Shown in pieces: positions 24,558 to 33,734 of a stretch of 64,000 nt of DNA. The stretch's first letter is position 1; every line of letters starts with the position of its first letter. The position numbers and the translations under genes were made by a program. Origin of the DNA: Chrysemys picta bellii (Eukaryota > Chordata > Testudines > Emydidae); assembly GCF_011386835.1 (NCBI RefSeq), contig NC_088791.1:8494998-8558997 (forward strand), written 5' to 3'. Below the pieces are notes generated by a model. The model had not been told where the DNA came from. It ran no database searches and saw only the letters and a list, made by a program, of their open reading frames with translations.

Positions 24558-25582
24558 CCAAATCAAATTAATAGGCAGTGGGTTTAAAACAAATGAAGTA
24601 TTTCTTCACACAACACGCAGTCGACCTGTGGAACTCCTTGCCGGATGATGTTGTGAAGGCCAAGACTATCACAGGGTTCAAAAAAGAACTAGATAAGTTC
24701 CTGGAGGATAGGTCCATCCTCCAGGGAAGAAGGAGTGCTAGGCAGAGAGGGGCTCCACTTAACGAAGAGAGAGAAGAGCATCTTCGCAACCTAGTGAAGA
24801 GGGCTTTAAACTAGGTTCACCGGGGGAAGTGGGATGCCGGGAGGAAGCACAAGCAGGAGAGCGTAAGAGGGGAGGACTTCTGACTCATACTGAGAAAGCA
24901 GGACAATCAGTGAGTTATCTTAAGTGCCTGTACACAAATGCAAGAAGCCTGGGAAACAAGCAAGGAGAACTGGAAGTCCTGGCACAGTCAAGGAATTATG
25001 TGACTAGAATAACAGAGACCTGGTGGGATAAATCACATGACTGGAGTACTGTCATGGATGGATATAAACTCTTCAGGAAGGACAGGCAGGGCAGAAAAGG
25101 TGGGGGAGTGCATTGTATGTAAGAGAGCAGTATGACCGCTCAGAGCTCCAGTATGAAACTGTAGAAAAACCTGAAAAAAGAACAGGAGTACTTGTGGCAC
25201 CTTAGAGACTATCAAATTTATTAGAGCATAAGCTTTCGTGGACTACAGCCCACTTCCTCGGATGCATATGCAGTGACCATGAGATAGTCGAGTTCAGGAT
25301 CCTGACACAAGGAAGGAAGGAGAGCAGCAAAATACGGACCCTGGACTTCAGAAAAGCAGACTTTGACTCCTTCAGGGAACTGATGGGCGGGATCCCCTGG
25401 GAGAACAACATGAGGTGGAAAGGAGTCCAAGAGAGCTGGCTGTATTTTAAAGAATCCTTATTGAGGTTGCAGGAAAAAACCATCCCAACGTGTAGAAAGA
25501 ACAGTAAATATGGCAGGCGACCAGCTCGGCTTAACGGTGAAATCCTGGCTGACCTTAAACGAGAGCACTTCCAGTTTACCTG
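24558..25582 (+). pseudogene. Rearranged CR1 LINE fragments (+)
   Basis: Two CR1 pieces lie in tandem. The first (about 24558-24716) encodes the C-terminal end of ORF2, including VDLWNSLPDDVVKAKTITGF. The second (about 24780-25582) is the start of ORF2: CLYTNARSLGNKQGELEVLA, then ITETWWD of the apurinic-type endonuclease. After a short repeat insertion it resumes with SDHEIVEFRILTQGRKESSK. Internal deletions and stops make it non-functional. Confidence 0.75.
25172..25263 (-). repeat. Short hammerhead-like repeat, single unit (-)
   Basis: On the - strand it reads GCATCCGAGGAAGTGGGCTG, then TAGTCCACGAAAGCTTATGC, then AAGGTGCCACAAGTACTCCT. This is the unit that forms the palindrome at 49475-49634. 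A 7-bp stem (GTGGGCT/AGTCCAC) lies between a CCGAGGA box and GAAA. It interrupts the CR1 endonuclease region. No clear target duplication was found. Confidence 0.7.
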
Positions 25583-25723
25583 ACTGTAATAAACTCCTCT
25601 CTCAGCGGGTCAAAAGGAAAAACCCTTGCTAGGGTCAAGAGTCCAATTTTACAGGGCATGAAGCCTCCCGGGCATTAACGCTTTAACTAGGGCTGAAGGT
25701 ACTGCCTCTGTTAGAATAAATAA

Positions 25724-25739
25724 GGCCTGGTCTACACTA
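25724..25739 (+). repeat. Harbinger left terminal inverted repeat
   Basis: GGCCTGGTCTACACTA abuts the TAA flank. It pairs with the right end at 30562-30577 and resembles the termini of the MITEs at 54253 and 62614. Confidence 0.85.
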
Positions 25740-26119
25740 GGCGTTTATGTCGAAGTTAGCGCCGTTAAATCGAATTAACCCTGCACCCGTCCACACTGCG
25801 ATGCTATTTAGTTCGACATAGAGGTCTCTTTAATTCGACTTCTGTACTCCTCCCCGACGAGGGGAGTAGCGCTAAATTCGACATGGCCATGTCGAATTAG
25901 GCTAGGTGTGGATGGAAATCGACGCTAATAGCTCCGGGAGCTATCCCACAGTGCACCACTCTGTTGACGCTCTGGACAGCAGTGCGAGCTCGGATGCTCT
26001 GACCAGCCACACAGGAAAAGCCCCGGGAAAATTTGAATTTGAATTCCTTTTCCTGTCTGGCCAGTTTGAATCTCATTTCCTGTCTGGACATCGTGGCGAG
26101 CACAGCAGCACTGGCAACG

Positions 26120-28166
26120 ATGCAGAGCTCTCCAGCAGTGATGGCCGTGCAGTCTGGGAATAGAAAGAGAGCCCCAGCATGGACTGATCGTGAAGTCTTG
26201 GATCTCATCGCTGTGTGGGGCGATGAGTCCGTGCTTTCCGAGCTGCGATCCAAAAGAAGGAATGCAAAGATCTACGAGAAGATCTCTAAAGACATGGCAG
26301 AGAGAGGATACAGCCGGGATGCAACGCAGTGCCGCGTGAAAATCAAGGAGCTGAGACAAGGCTACCAGAAGACCAAAGAGGCAAACGGACGCTCCGGATC
26401 CCATCCCCAGACATCCCGTTTCTACGAGGCACTGCATTCCATCCTCGGTGCTGCCGCCACCACTACCCCACCAGTGACCGTGGACTCTGAGGATGGGATA
26501 CTGTCCACGGCCGGTTCCTCAGACATGTTAGGGGACGGGGAAGATGAGGAAGGAGATGAGGAGGGCGAGGCAGTTGGCAGCTCTCACAACGCTGATTTCC
26601 CCGACAGCCAGGATCTCTTCATCACCCTTACAGAGATCCCCTACGAAGCGTCCCCAGCCATTACCCCGGACACAGAATCTGGTGAAGGATCAGCCAGTAA
26701 GTGTTGTAAACATCTAAACATTTATTTTTAACAAAACAGGAATATTAACAATTAAAAGAATGGGTTGTTCATGATTAGTGTGCCCTAGGCGCTTAACGGT
26801 TTAGTAAGGGGCAGTGCAAGTTTTGAAAAGAAATCTAGCAATGTCCGGTTTTCAGTGATTGTCCTGCACAAGCCGCTCTACTGTGTATTCCCTGCTACTG
26901 CAGCTACAGTAAAATGCGGTCTATATGTGCGGGGATAGAGCAGTAATCCTCCTGGGACATCTCGATGAAGCTCTCCTGGAGGTAACTTGAAAGCCGTTGC
27001 ATGAGGTTCTTGGGGAGAGCGGCCTTATTGGGTCCTCCGAAGTACGACACGTTGCCGCGCCACGAGATTATCAGGTACTCGGGGATCATTGCTCTGCACA
27101 GCAGGGCGGCATACGGCCCTGGTCTTTGGAGGCTTTCCCGGAGCATTCTCTCTTTGTCGCTCTCGGAGATCCTCATCAGGGTGATGTCGGCCATGGTGAC
27201 CTGCTTTTAATTAGGTAGGGGAATGTTAGTGTTGGGACTGCTTTCCCGTTCCTTTACAGAACTGTCACCGCTGGTTTGCAGCCACGCGGTGGAGGCGGGA
27301 GAGGGGCAGCCGAAAGGGATCATTCCCGGGGACAGCCGCGAGGGGGTGGGACAGGGGCAGAGTTCCCGCTTGCCGGATTGCTGGCAGCAGGGACTGACAT
27401 TGATTTAAATGTGAAATGAGGCCAGTGGTAATATAAAAGTTTTAAACTGCCACAAGTGTACGGCTTACCATGTCTGCCTGCAACAGAAATTCCGTTGTGC
27501 TGCCTCGCTTCTCAAATGTGCTGTTCAAGACCCCAGGCACAGAATGCGAAGGCCGAGAATTCGACCTTGTGCTGAGTGCGCATGTGAAAGGTGCTGTGCA
27601 TGGTCTTGTTCACAGAGAAAGACTATGTTCTTTGTTCACAACTACATTTATCTTTCAGAGGAATTCACTCCCTTTTTCCCATTTCCACAGCCCCGTCTGC
27701 GACTGTCTCACAACCTAGCCTGGAATCACACTCCCAGAGGCTAGCGCGGATTAGGCGTAGGAAGAAGAGGACACGGGAGGACATGTTCTCTGAGCTTATG
27801 GCCTCTTCCCAAGCCCAGGCAGCACAGCAGACCCAGTGGCGGGAGAACTTGACCCGAATGCACCAAGCCAACATGGATCGGGAGGAGAGGTGGCGGCAGG
27901 AAGACCAGCAGGCGACTCAAACGCTGCTTGGACTACTGAGGGAGCAAACGGACACGCTCCGGCGCCTTGTGGATGTTCTGCAGGAACGGAGGCAGGAGGA
28001 CAGAGCCCCGCTGCAGTCCATCTCTAACCGCCCTCCCCCGCCACCAAGTCCCATACCCACCTCACCCAAAGTGCAAAGAAGGAGAGGCGGCAGAGTCCCT
28101 GCTAACTCTCACTCCACCCCTGCAGAGAGCTCTAGTAGCAGAAGGCTCTCATTTCCCAAAATTTGA
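26120..28166 (+). CDS. Harbinger Myb/SANT-like DNA-binding protein (two exons)
   Basis: The partner protein of PIF/Harbinger transposons binds element ends and helps bring the transposase to them in the nucleus. Exon 1 is 26120-26696 with donor GCCA/GTAAGT. Exon 2 is 27691-28166 with acceptor CCATTTCCACAG. The joined frame is open for 350 residues. Residues about 15-110 form a trihelix/Myb-SANT-like domain (KRAPAWTDREVLDLIAVWGD, then KIYEKISKDMAERGYSRDAT, then CRVKIKELRQGYQKTKEANG). A Glu/Asp-rich linker follows. Exon 2 gives a Gln/Arg/Glu-rich, probably coiled-coil segment and a Pro/Ser-rich basic tail. An in-frame upstream ATG at 26033 would add 29 residues; I prefer 26120 because the upstream part is not domain-like. 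It converges with the transposase gene. Confidence 0.85.
26721..26726 (-). terminator. Candidate - strand poly(A) signal for the 96-codon ORF
   Basis: TTTATT on + is AATAAA on -. It lies about 180 bases beyond the stop of the small - strand ORF at 26904-27194. It is consistent with a transcribed third gene but could be chance in an AT-rich intron. Confidence 0.3.
26904..27194 (-). CDS. Unrecognised 96-residue ORF inside the Harbinger element
   Basis: I do not recognise this protein. It starts MADITLMRISESDKERMLRE and ends with EDYCSIPAHIDRILL. It has a balanced, non-repetitive composition with regular hydrophobic spacing, and its start context, CACCATGG, is close to the Kozak optimum. It lies antisense within the single intron of the Myb/SANT gene. 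Described Harbinger elements usually have only a transposase and a Myb-like protein, so it could be a third element gene, an exon of a longer antisense transcript, or a chance ORF. An AG just upstream (AAAAGCAG/GTCACCATGG on -) could act as a splice acceptor, but its pyrimidine tract is poor. Confidence 0.45.
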   Translation of the reverse strand: MADITLMRISESDKERMLRESLQRPGPYAALLCRAMIPEYLIISWRGNVSYFGGPNKAALPKNLMQRLSSYLQESFIEMSQEDYCSIPAHIDRILL

Positions 28167-28237
28167 AAAGTTCTTTCCTTCCCGCCTGACACAAGCCCAC
28201 GTCCAAGTTTCACCTCCCAATGCCATGTGTAGTTGAT

Positions 28238-28243
28238 AATAAA
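28238..28243 (+). terminator. Poly(A) signal of the Harbinger Myb/SANT gene
   Basis: AATAAA lies about 70 bases after the Myb/SANT stop codon, before the inverted repeat that separates the two convergent genes. Confidence 0.6.
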
Positions 28244-28462
28244 AAATTCGTTTCTGTTAACTACTGTTTCAATCATGTTCTTTTGGAGGAGGAGGGGAAA
28301 GGGGGTTGGAAATTGGACAGGACAGTCTCCTTTGGCAGGGTACATAGTCGGGGGCAGGCACAGCAGCAGGGCACATACACAGTGCAGTGATGCAGTGACT
28401 AGTTGCCCCGGTTAGTCTGGGAGGTTGTTTTGATGTAATGTTGGGGGGGGTGGGTTGCTCTG

Positions 28463-28574
28463 TGACTTTGTGGCGGGGGAGGGCAGTTACAGATCTTAAG
28501 CGCCGGTCCTTAGACAGGATCACAGAGCCACACAGCATGGGATCTGTAACCGTCCTCCCCCTGCCACAAAGTCA
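28463..28574. repeat. Inverted repeat between the two convergent Harbinger genes
   Basis: Arms 28463-28495 (starting TGACTTTGTGGCGGGGGAGG) and 28541-28574 (ending CCACAAAGTCA) are complementary except for about three mismatches and one gap. The loop is about 45 bases. The structure lies between the poly(A) signals of the convergent Myb and transposase genes. Confidence 0.7.
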
Positions 28575-28794
28575 AATAGACCTCCCATACACACAGTCCC
28601 GATCAGGAGGGGTGACAGGCTCCGTTGAAACAAGCATCCCACCGCAGCGGAGCCTGTCAATCCTTGAGTTTAGAAGCTGCATTCGCATCACAACACTAGA
28701 CCCGCCCCGCACCACAGTCTGCGTCCCAGTTTTAAAAAATTCCCGCTAAAACAGTATTAAAGAAAACGGTGTGCTTTAACAAAGTAGAACTATT

Positions 28795-28800
28795 TTTATT
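28795..28800 (-). terminator. Poly(A) signal of the Harbinger transposase gene
   Basis: TTTATT on + gives AATAAA on -, about 115 bases downstream of the transposase stop at 28916. Confidence 0.55.
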
Positions 28801-28915
28801 TCGACACGTGTGTTGGAGGGGGGGTGAAGGGGGTATGTAACTGGATAGGATAGTCAACATTACCTGGGTAAAGAAACGGGGGCAGGTTTAGCTTCTCAGT
28901 ACACAAACTATAAAA

Positions 28916-30199
28916 TCACAGGTTACCCTGCTCACTCAGGAACTTTGCTTTCAAAGCCTCCCGGATGCACAGCGCGTCCCGCTGGTCTCTTCTAATCGCC
29001 CGGCTGTCTGGCTGTGAGTAATCACCAGCCAGGCTATTTTCGTCAACCTCCCACCCCGCCATAAAGGTCTCCCCCTTGCTCTCACAGAGATTGTGGAGCA
29101 CACAGCAAGCTGCTATAACAATGGGGATATTGGTTTCGCTGAGATCACAGTGAGTCAGTAAGCTTCTCCATCTCCCCTTGAGACGGCCAAAAGCACACTC
29201 CACCACCATTCTGCACTTGCTCAGCCGGTAGTTGAAGAGTTCTTTTTCAGTGTCCAGGGCGCCAGTATAGGGCTTCATGAGCCAGGGCATTAGCGGGTAG
29301 GCTGGGTCCCCGAGGATGACTATAGGCATCTCCACATCCCCAACAGTTATTTTGTGGTCCGGGAAGTAAATACCTTGTTGCAGCCGTCTAAACAGACCAG
29401 AGTTCCTGAAAACACGAGCGTCATGAACCTTGCCCGGCCATCCCACGTAGATGTTGGTAAAACGTCCCCTGTGGTCCACCAGTGCTTGCAGCACCATGGA
29501 AAAGTATCCCTTTCGGTTAATGTACTGGGTGGCCTGGTGGTCCGGTGCCAGGATAGGGATGTGAGTTCCATCTATGGCCCCACCGCAGTTTGGGAATCCC
29601 ATCGCTGCGAAGCCATCTATGATCGCCTCCACGTTTCCCAGGGTCACTACCTTTGGCAGCAGTACATCAACGATTGCCTTCGCTACTTGCATCACAACAA
29701 CCCCCACGGTAGATTTGCCCACCCCAAACTGGTTCGCGACTGACCGGTAGCTGTCTGGCGTTGCAAGCTTCCACAGGGCTATGGCCACTCGCTTCTGTAC
29801 ACTCAGTGCAGCTCGCAACCGGGTGTCACTGCGCTTCAGGGCAGGGGACAGCAACTCACAAAGTTCCAGGAAAGTTCCCTTCCGCATGCGAAAGTTTCGC
29901 AGCCACTGGGATTCATCCCAGACCTGCAGCACTATGCGGTCCCACCACTCAGTGCTTGTCTCCCGTGCCCAGAATCGCCGTTCCACGGCATCAACATGAC
30001 CCATTGCCACTGTGATGTCCTCGGCGCTGGGTCGCCTGCTTTCTGACAGGTCTGTGCTACTCTCAGACTTCAGGACATCACCGCGGTGCCGTAGCCTCCT
30101 TGCCTGACTTTTCTGCATCTGCCTCAGGGAAACCTTTATGATAAGCTGCGAGACGTTGAGAGCGGCCACAACTGCAGCGATGGTCGCAGCGGGCTCCAT
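28916..30199 (-). CDS. PIF/Harbinger DDE transposase (HARBI1-like), intact
   Basis: This nuclease cuts and joins the element's ends, working with the Myb/SANT partner encoded on the opposite strand. It is a single uninterrupted 427-codon frame. The N-terminal third is basic and Ser-rich. A helix-turn-helix-like region (YRSVANQFGVGKSTVGVVVM) lies at residues 151-170. The DDE_Tnp_4-type catalytic core follows, with D210 in GAIDGTHIPI, D278 in ILGDPAYPLMPWL and E314 in VVECAFGRLKGRW. The length and all three acidic residues fit active family members. It starts with ATG at 30199, about 380 bases inside the right TIR. The most similar sequence in the window is the decayed copy at 34.4-35.2 kb. Confidence 0.95.
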   Translation of the reverse strand: MEPAATIAAVVAALNVSQLIIKVSLRQMQKSQARRLRHRGDVLKSESSTDLSESRRPSAEDITVAMGHVDAVERRFWARETSTEWWDRIVLQVWDESQWLRNFRMRKGTFLELCELLSPALKRSDTRLRAALSVQKRVAIALWKLATPDSYRSVANQFGVGKSTVGVVVMQVAKAIVDVLLPKVVTLGNVEAIIDGFAAMGFPNCGGAIDGTHIPILAPDHQATQYINRKGYFSMVLQALVDHRGRFTNIYVGWPGKVHDARVFRNSGLFRRLQQGIYFPDHKITVGDVEMPIVILGDPAYPLMPWLMKPYTGALDTEKELFNYRLSKCRMVVECAFGRLKGRWRSLLTHCDLSETNIPIVIAACCVLHNLCESKGETFMAGWEVDENSLAGDYSQPDSRAIRRDQRDALCIREALKAKFLSEQGNL

Positions 30200-30561
30200 G
30201 CTCGGAGTACAGTGGCGTCCGCGCTGTCAATGACTGGAAAAGCGCGCGAACTGTTTTCCCGCCGGCGCTTTCAGGGAGGGAGGGCGGGAGTGATGGACGG
30301 ATGACGACAGTTTCCCAAAAGCACCCTCGACTCATTTTGTTACCCAGAAGGCATTGCCGGCTACACCCAGAATTCCAATGGGCAGAGGGGACTGCGGGAA
30401 CTGTGGGATAGCTGACCACAGTGCACCGCTTCGAATGTCGACGCTATCACCGTTAGTGTGGACGCACAAAGTCGAATTACTGTCCTTAGTGTGGACACAC
30501 ACGTTCGACTTTGCAATATCGATTACAAAAATTCGATGCAAGTAAAATCGAACTACTCTCG

Positions 30562-30577
30562 TAGTGTAGACAAAGCC
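30562..30577 (-). repeat. Harbinger right terminal inverted repeat
   Basis: TAGTGTAGACAAAGCC is the inverted partner of the left end, followed by TGA. The reverse complement GGCTTTGTCTACACTA matches MITE termini in this window. Confidence 0.85.
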
Positions 30578-30580
30578 TGA

Positions 30581-32850
30581 GACACTAAAGCTTTTCTCTT
30601 CTCTAGCCGCACGACTTGCAGGCATCTAAGATTGGCACTCACAGGCCAGGAGCTATCCCCACTTTACAGATGGGAAAGCTGAAGCACAGGAAACCCAGCC
30701 CCACACAGCCAGGGGGTGGCAGACAACGGAATATAAACCAAGGCCCAGAGCCTGAGCTGCGGTTGTGGATCCCTCAAGGAGGGTTTGGTGGAAATCCGCC
30801 TTTAACACTTGATCCTATGCTATCCTGACATTGGCCTGAGGACTGCTCTGACCCCAAGGGGCCAAGCCAAGCCGCTGGCATTGGCTGCAGGAGAAGGGTT
30901 AGCGTAAGAGTTGCTAGGCCAGCTCTATGCCACACAAGATTCCCCAAGGTCTAATGGCCAGACAGACAGACCAGCTTCGGGGCCATTTTCCATTGTGGAA
31001 GCAACTTAAAGGGAGTTGGGGTCTAGATCTTCTGATGCCAACACCTGGACCTTAGCCACTAAACTGTTTCCTCTCATAGGCTCCTGTCCTGCAATGGAAT
31101 CTGCTAGCACCGGGCTCCAGGCCCGGTGGGGTCCCATTGACACGTTTTCATGCTCATACTTGCTCACGGGTATGAACACTTAATACACATACAATAAAAA
31201 TGTATGTAACCCAGGGCATGAAAATGAAACTCATCATTAGGGATTTTTTTTTTTTATGAGGTGGAACAATAGCTCAGAAGTTTGAAATATTTGGTGGGAT
31301 CTGTCCAAATGGTAAGATTTGCTGGGAACCCTGCTCATTCCTTAATTAGCTATTGTCAAGCGCTAAGTATTATTGATTAGGGCTCTGATCCTGCATCAGG
31401 ATCCACCAACTCAGACCCCTGCACCCCAGGGGAGTCAAGGTGACTACTTGTGTGAGTAAAATTAGCCACGTGCAGGACTTGACTCTAAATGATCACCCCT
31501 GGGAATGAAAGTATAGGCATTAAAATACAAGTGTTCTGAAGCAGCCCAATTCTGGCACCTTTACTCCCACTAAGTACTCCTTGAGCAGTCCCCTTGATCT
31601 CAGAAGGATCACTTGCGGATTAAGGTCCTGATCCTGCAACCTGATCTGTAGCAGCACAAAGCCCCGAAGTCAGCGTATGGGGATCAGTCTGCAGGGTCAT
31701 GGAGAGCAAGGGGGGAAGAATCAGACCCACAGTACGTTCGCAGCCATTCATCGTCTGTCCCTAGAATAAAGTGAATCAAAGGTACCAAGGAAATACACTC
31801 TTTGCAGCAAAAAAGTGCTCTACCTCTACTGTAAAAAAGGATAATTCACTTTGACAGCAGCCAAACTAACAGCCTATTATGCAGCGCATTCAATTAGACA
31901 AGCTCCTGCGGGAACAGAAGTTCGCTAGCCACCACTGGAATGCAACAATATTCTTTAAACAGGTATTTTTGGAAACAGATTTGTGCTTTCTTTTGCCATA
32001 TTGTAGAAATGAAGACCAGCCCTGCAGTTAGTATCTGAGCGGACTGTGCAGCTGTGGTAAAAATACATTTTTGGTAACTAGCTGAGATTGTTGGGCCACC
32101 TTAAGAGAGATGAAAATACCTGGGCTTTTATACCCAGCCAAGAGCCCATAGGGTGGGTTTTCATCGTTCACACTGTTGTTCCCTTTGAGTCTAGCATGTT
32201 CTGGAGTGAGTACTTGCTTCTCCCCTGCTTTGCATCTTGCCGTCATTTACCCCTATGCAGAAGCGTTTTTACACCCACTTTGCACAGCTGTAAAAGACTC
32301 TGCCAGGAGTAAAGTGCTGGAGAATCAGGCCAGTTAAAATCCCACCCTTTGTCCACCACAAAGCGTGCAGTAGGTTGGACTAGATGGCTATCCTCGGTGC
32401 TGGAACCAGGGGTACTGCCGTACCCCAGGGCTTGAAGTAGTCATAACCCAAATCCAGGGTTTCTGCCTTCAGCACCTCCCATTATAAAAAACTGTTCCAC
32501 CACCACTGCTGCCTATAGATCCTAGCCATCTTTATCCTCACTTGTAACTTGCTTTTCCTTTAGCCCTCAAAAATTTCCAGTAGCTTTGCAAGAGGGAGTA
32601 ACATCGATATTTTACTTTATTATTTATGGATCTAATCCAAACCCCATTGCAATCAATGGACAGATTGCCACTGACTTCCATGGGCTCTGGCTCAGGCTCT
32701 TAGCTCGTGGATGCGTTCCATTCCTTACATTAGCCAATGGCTCAGGGATACCCTCCACAATTCCGCCTCTTTTCAGCTCCGCTCTAAGCTCAGAGGGCCA
32801 GTAAAGGTCATTGTGATGGATCGTTTCTGACGTCTCGGACTTTGTGGGAC
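30581..32850. other. Intergenic stretch, no gene seen
   Basis: A reverse MIR-like fragment lies at about 30655-30730 (TTTACAGATGGGAAAGCTGA). I find no exon with convincing splice sites and no further transposon ends. Confidence 0.45.
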
Positions 32851-32853
32851 TAA

Positions 32854-33132
32854 GGGCTGGTCTACACTCAGGGGGGATTGATCTAAGATACGCAACTTCA
32901 GTAGCTGAAGTCGAAATACCTTAGATCAAATTACCTGGGGTCCACATGGCGCGGGATCGACGGCTGCGTCTCCCCCGTCTACTGCGCTACCGCCGCTCGC
33001 TCTGGTGGAGTTCCGGAGTCGACGGTGAGCGCGTTCGGGGATCGATATATCGCGTCTTAACGAGACGCGATATATCGATCCCGGATAAATCGATTGCTAC
33101 CCGCTGATACGGCGGGTAGTGAAGACGTACCC
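32854..33132. mobile_element. Harbinger-type MITE with internal hairpins, TAA duplication
   Basis: TAA at 32851-32853 and 33133-33135 flanks a 279-bp element starting GGGCTGGTCTACACT and ending AGACGTACCC. Internal inverted repeats include CTTCAGTAGCTGAAG, and GATCGATATATCGCGTC pairing with GACGCGATATATCGATC. It belongs to the same family as 23912 and 54253. Confidence 0.85.
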
Positions 33133-33427
33133 TAAGTCTTAACTCATGCTTGCTAATCAGTGCCCACCTAACTGTGGCTTGTCTAGGCCAAATGGAGATA
33201 AGATCCTTGTCTTAATGTCTAACAAACTTTCCATACCTTAGCTTCAGGCCATTTCTCCTTGCCACCATCATCCAAAACCATGACGAATGGCCTTCCTTTG
33301 TTTTGAGTGTATTTAAGGAAGTATTTACAAACCTAGATCCTACCGGCTGTGTGCTCCTCACGCCAGTCTTCTCTTTGCATAACTCATGATCAGTGCAGTT
33401 TTTTCCCTCTCTCCCCATGTATTAGAA

Positions 33428-33600
33428 CTGTCTGGTGGTTAGAATAGGGGTCTGGGAGCCAGGACTTCTGGGTTCTAGTCTCAACGCTACACCCTGTGAG
33501 ACTGGCAAATCATTCCAGCTCTCATTTTATCCATGTGTAAAATGGGACTAATACTTAATCTCACAGGTTGGGTGAAAAACTACATAAATTATCTGTGAAG
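33428..33600 (+). repeat. MIR-type SINE (+)
   Basis: CTGGTGGTTAGAATAGGGGT, TTCTGGGTTCTAGTCTCAAC and ATCCATGTGTAAAATGGGAC follow the MIR order. Confidence 0.6.
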
Positions 33601-33734
33601 AGATGAATCTTGTGTTCACAAAGCAAGAAACCATAGTCTTGGGCATTGCTTCTGACTGCTGAATGTTTACTTGGGGGGAAAAAGGGAAATTAAACAGCTT
33701 GTAATACTGTCCCCTGTAAAACTCAGAGACTTAA

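Larger units (their letters stand above)
25724..30577. mobile_element. Near-intact PIF/Harbinger DNA transposon, 4854 bp
   Basis: The left TIR is GGCCTGGTCTACACTA. The right end, TAGTGTAGACAAAGCC, gives GGCTTTGTCTACACTA in reverse complement, matching 14 of 16. Flanks are TAA (25721-25723) and TGA (30578-30580), the 3-bp target duplication of Harbinger with one mismatch. Subterminal repeats include direct CACAGTGCACC at 25947 and 30417, and inverted GCTATCCCACAG/CTGTGGGATAGC at 25941 and 30401. The element carries a Myb/SANT gene on +, a DDE transposase gene on -, and a third ORF on - within the Myb gene's intron. Both main ORFs lack stops and frameshifts, so the element could be, or recently was, mobile. 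Confidence 0.92.

Noticed and set aside
25155..25263. CRISPR-like or regulatory palindrome
   Set aside because: It is a single unit of the dispersed hammerhead-like repeat seen again at 49475. There is no array.
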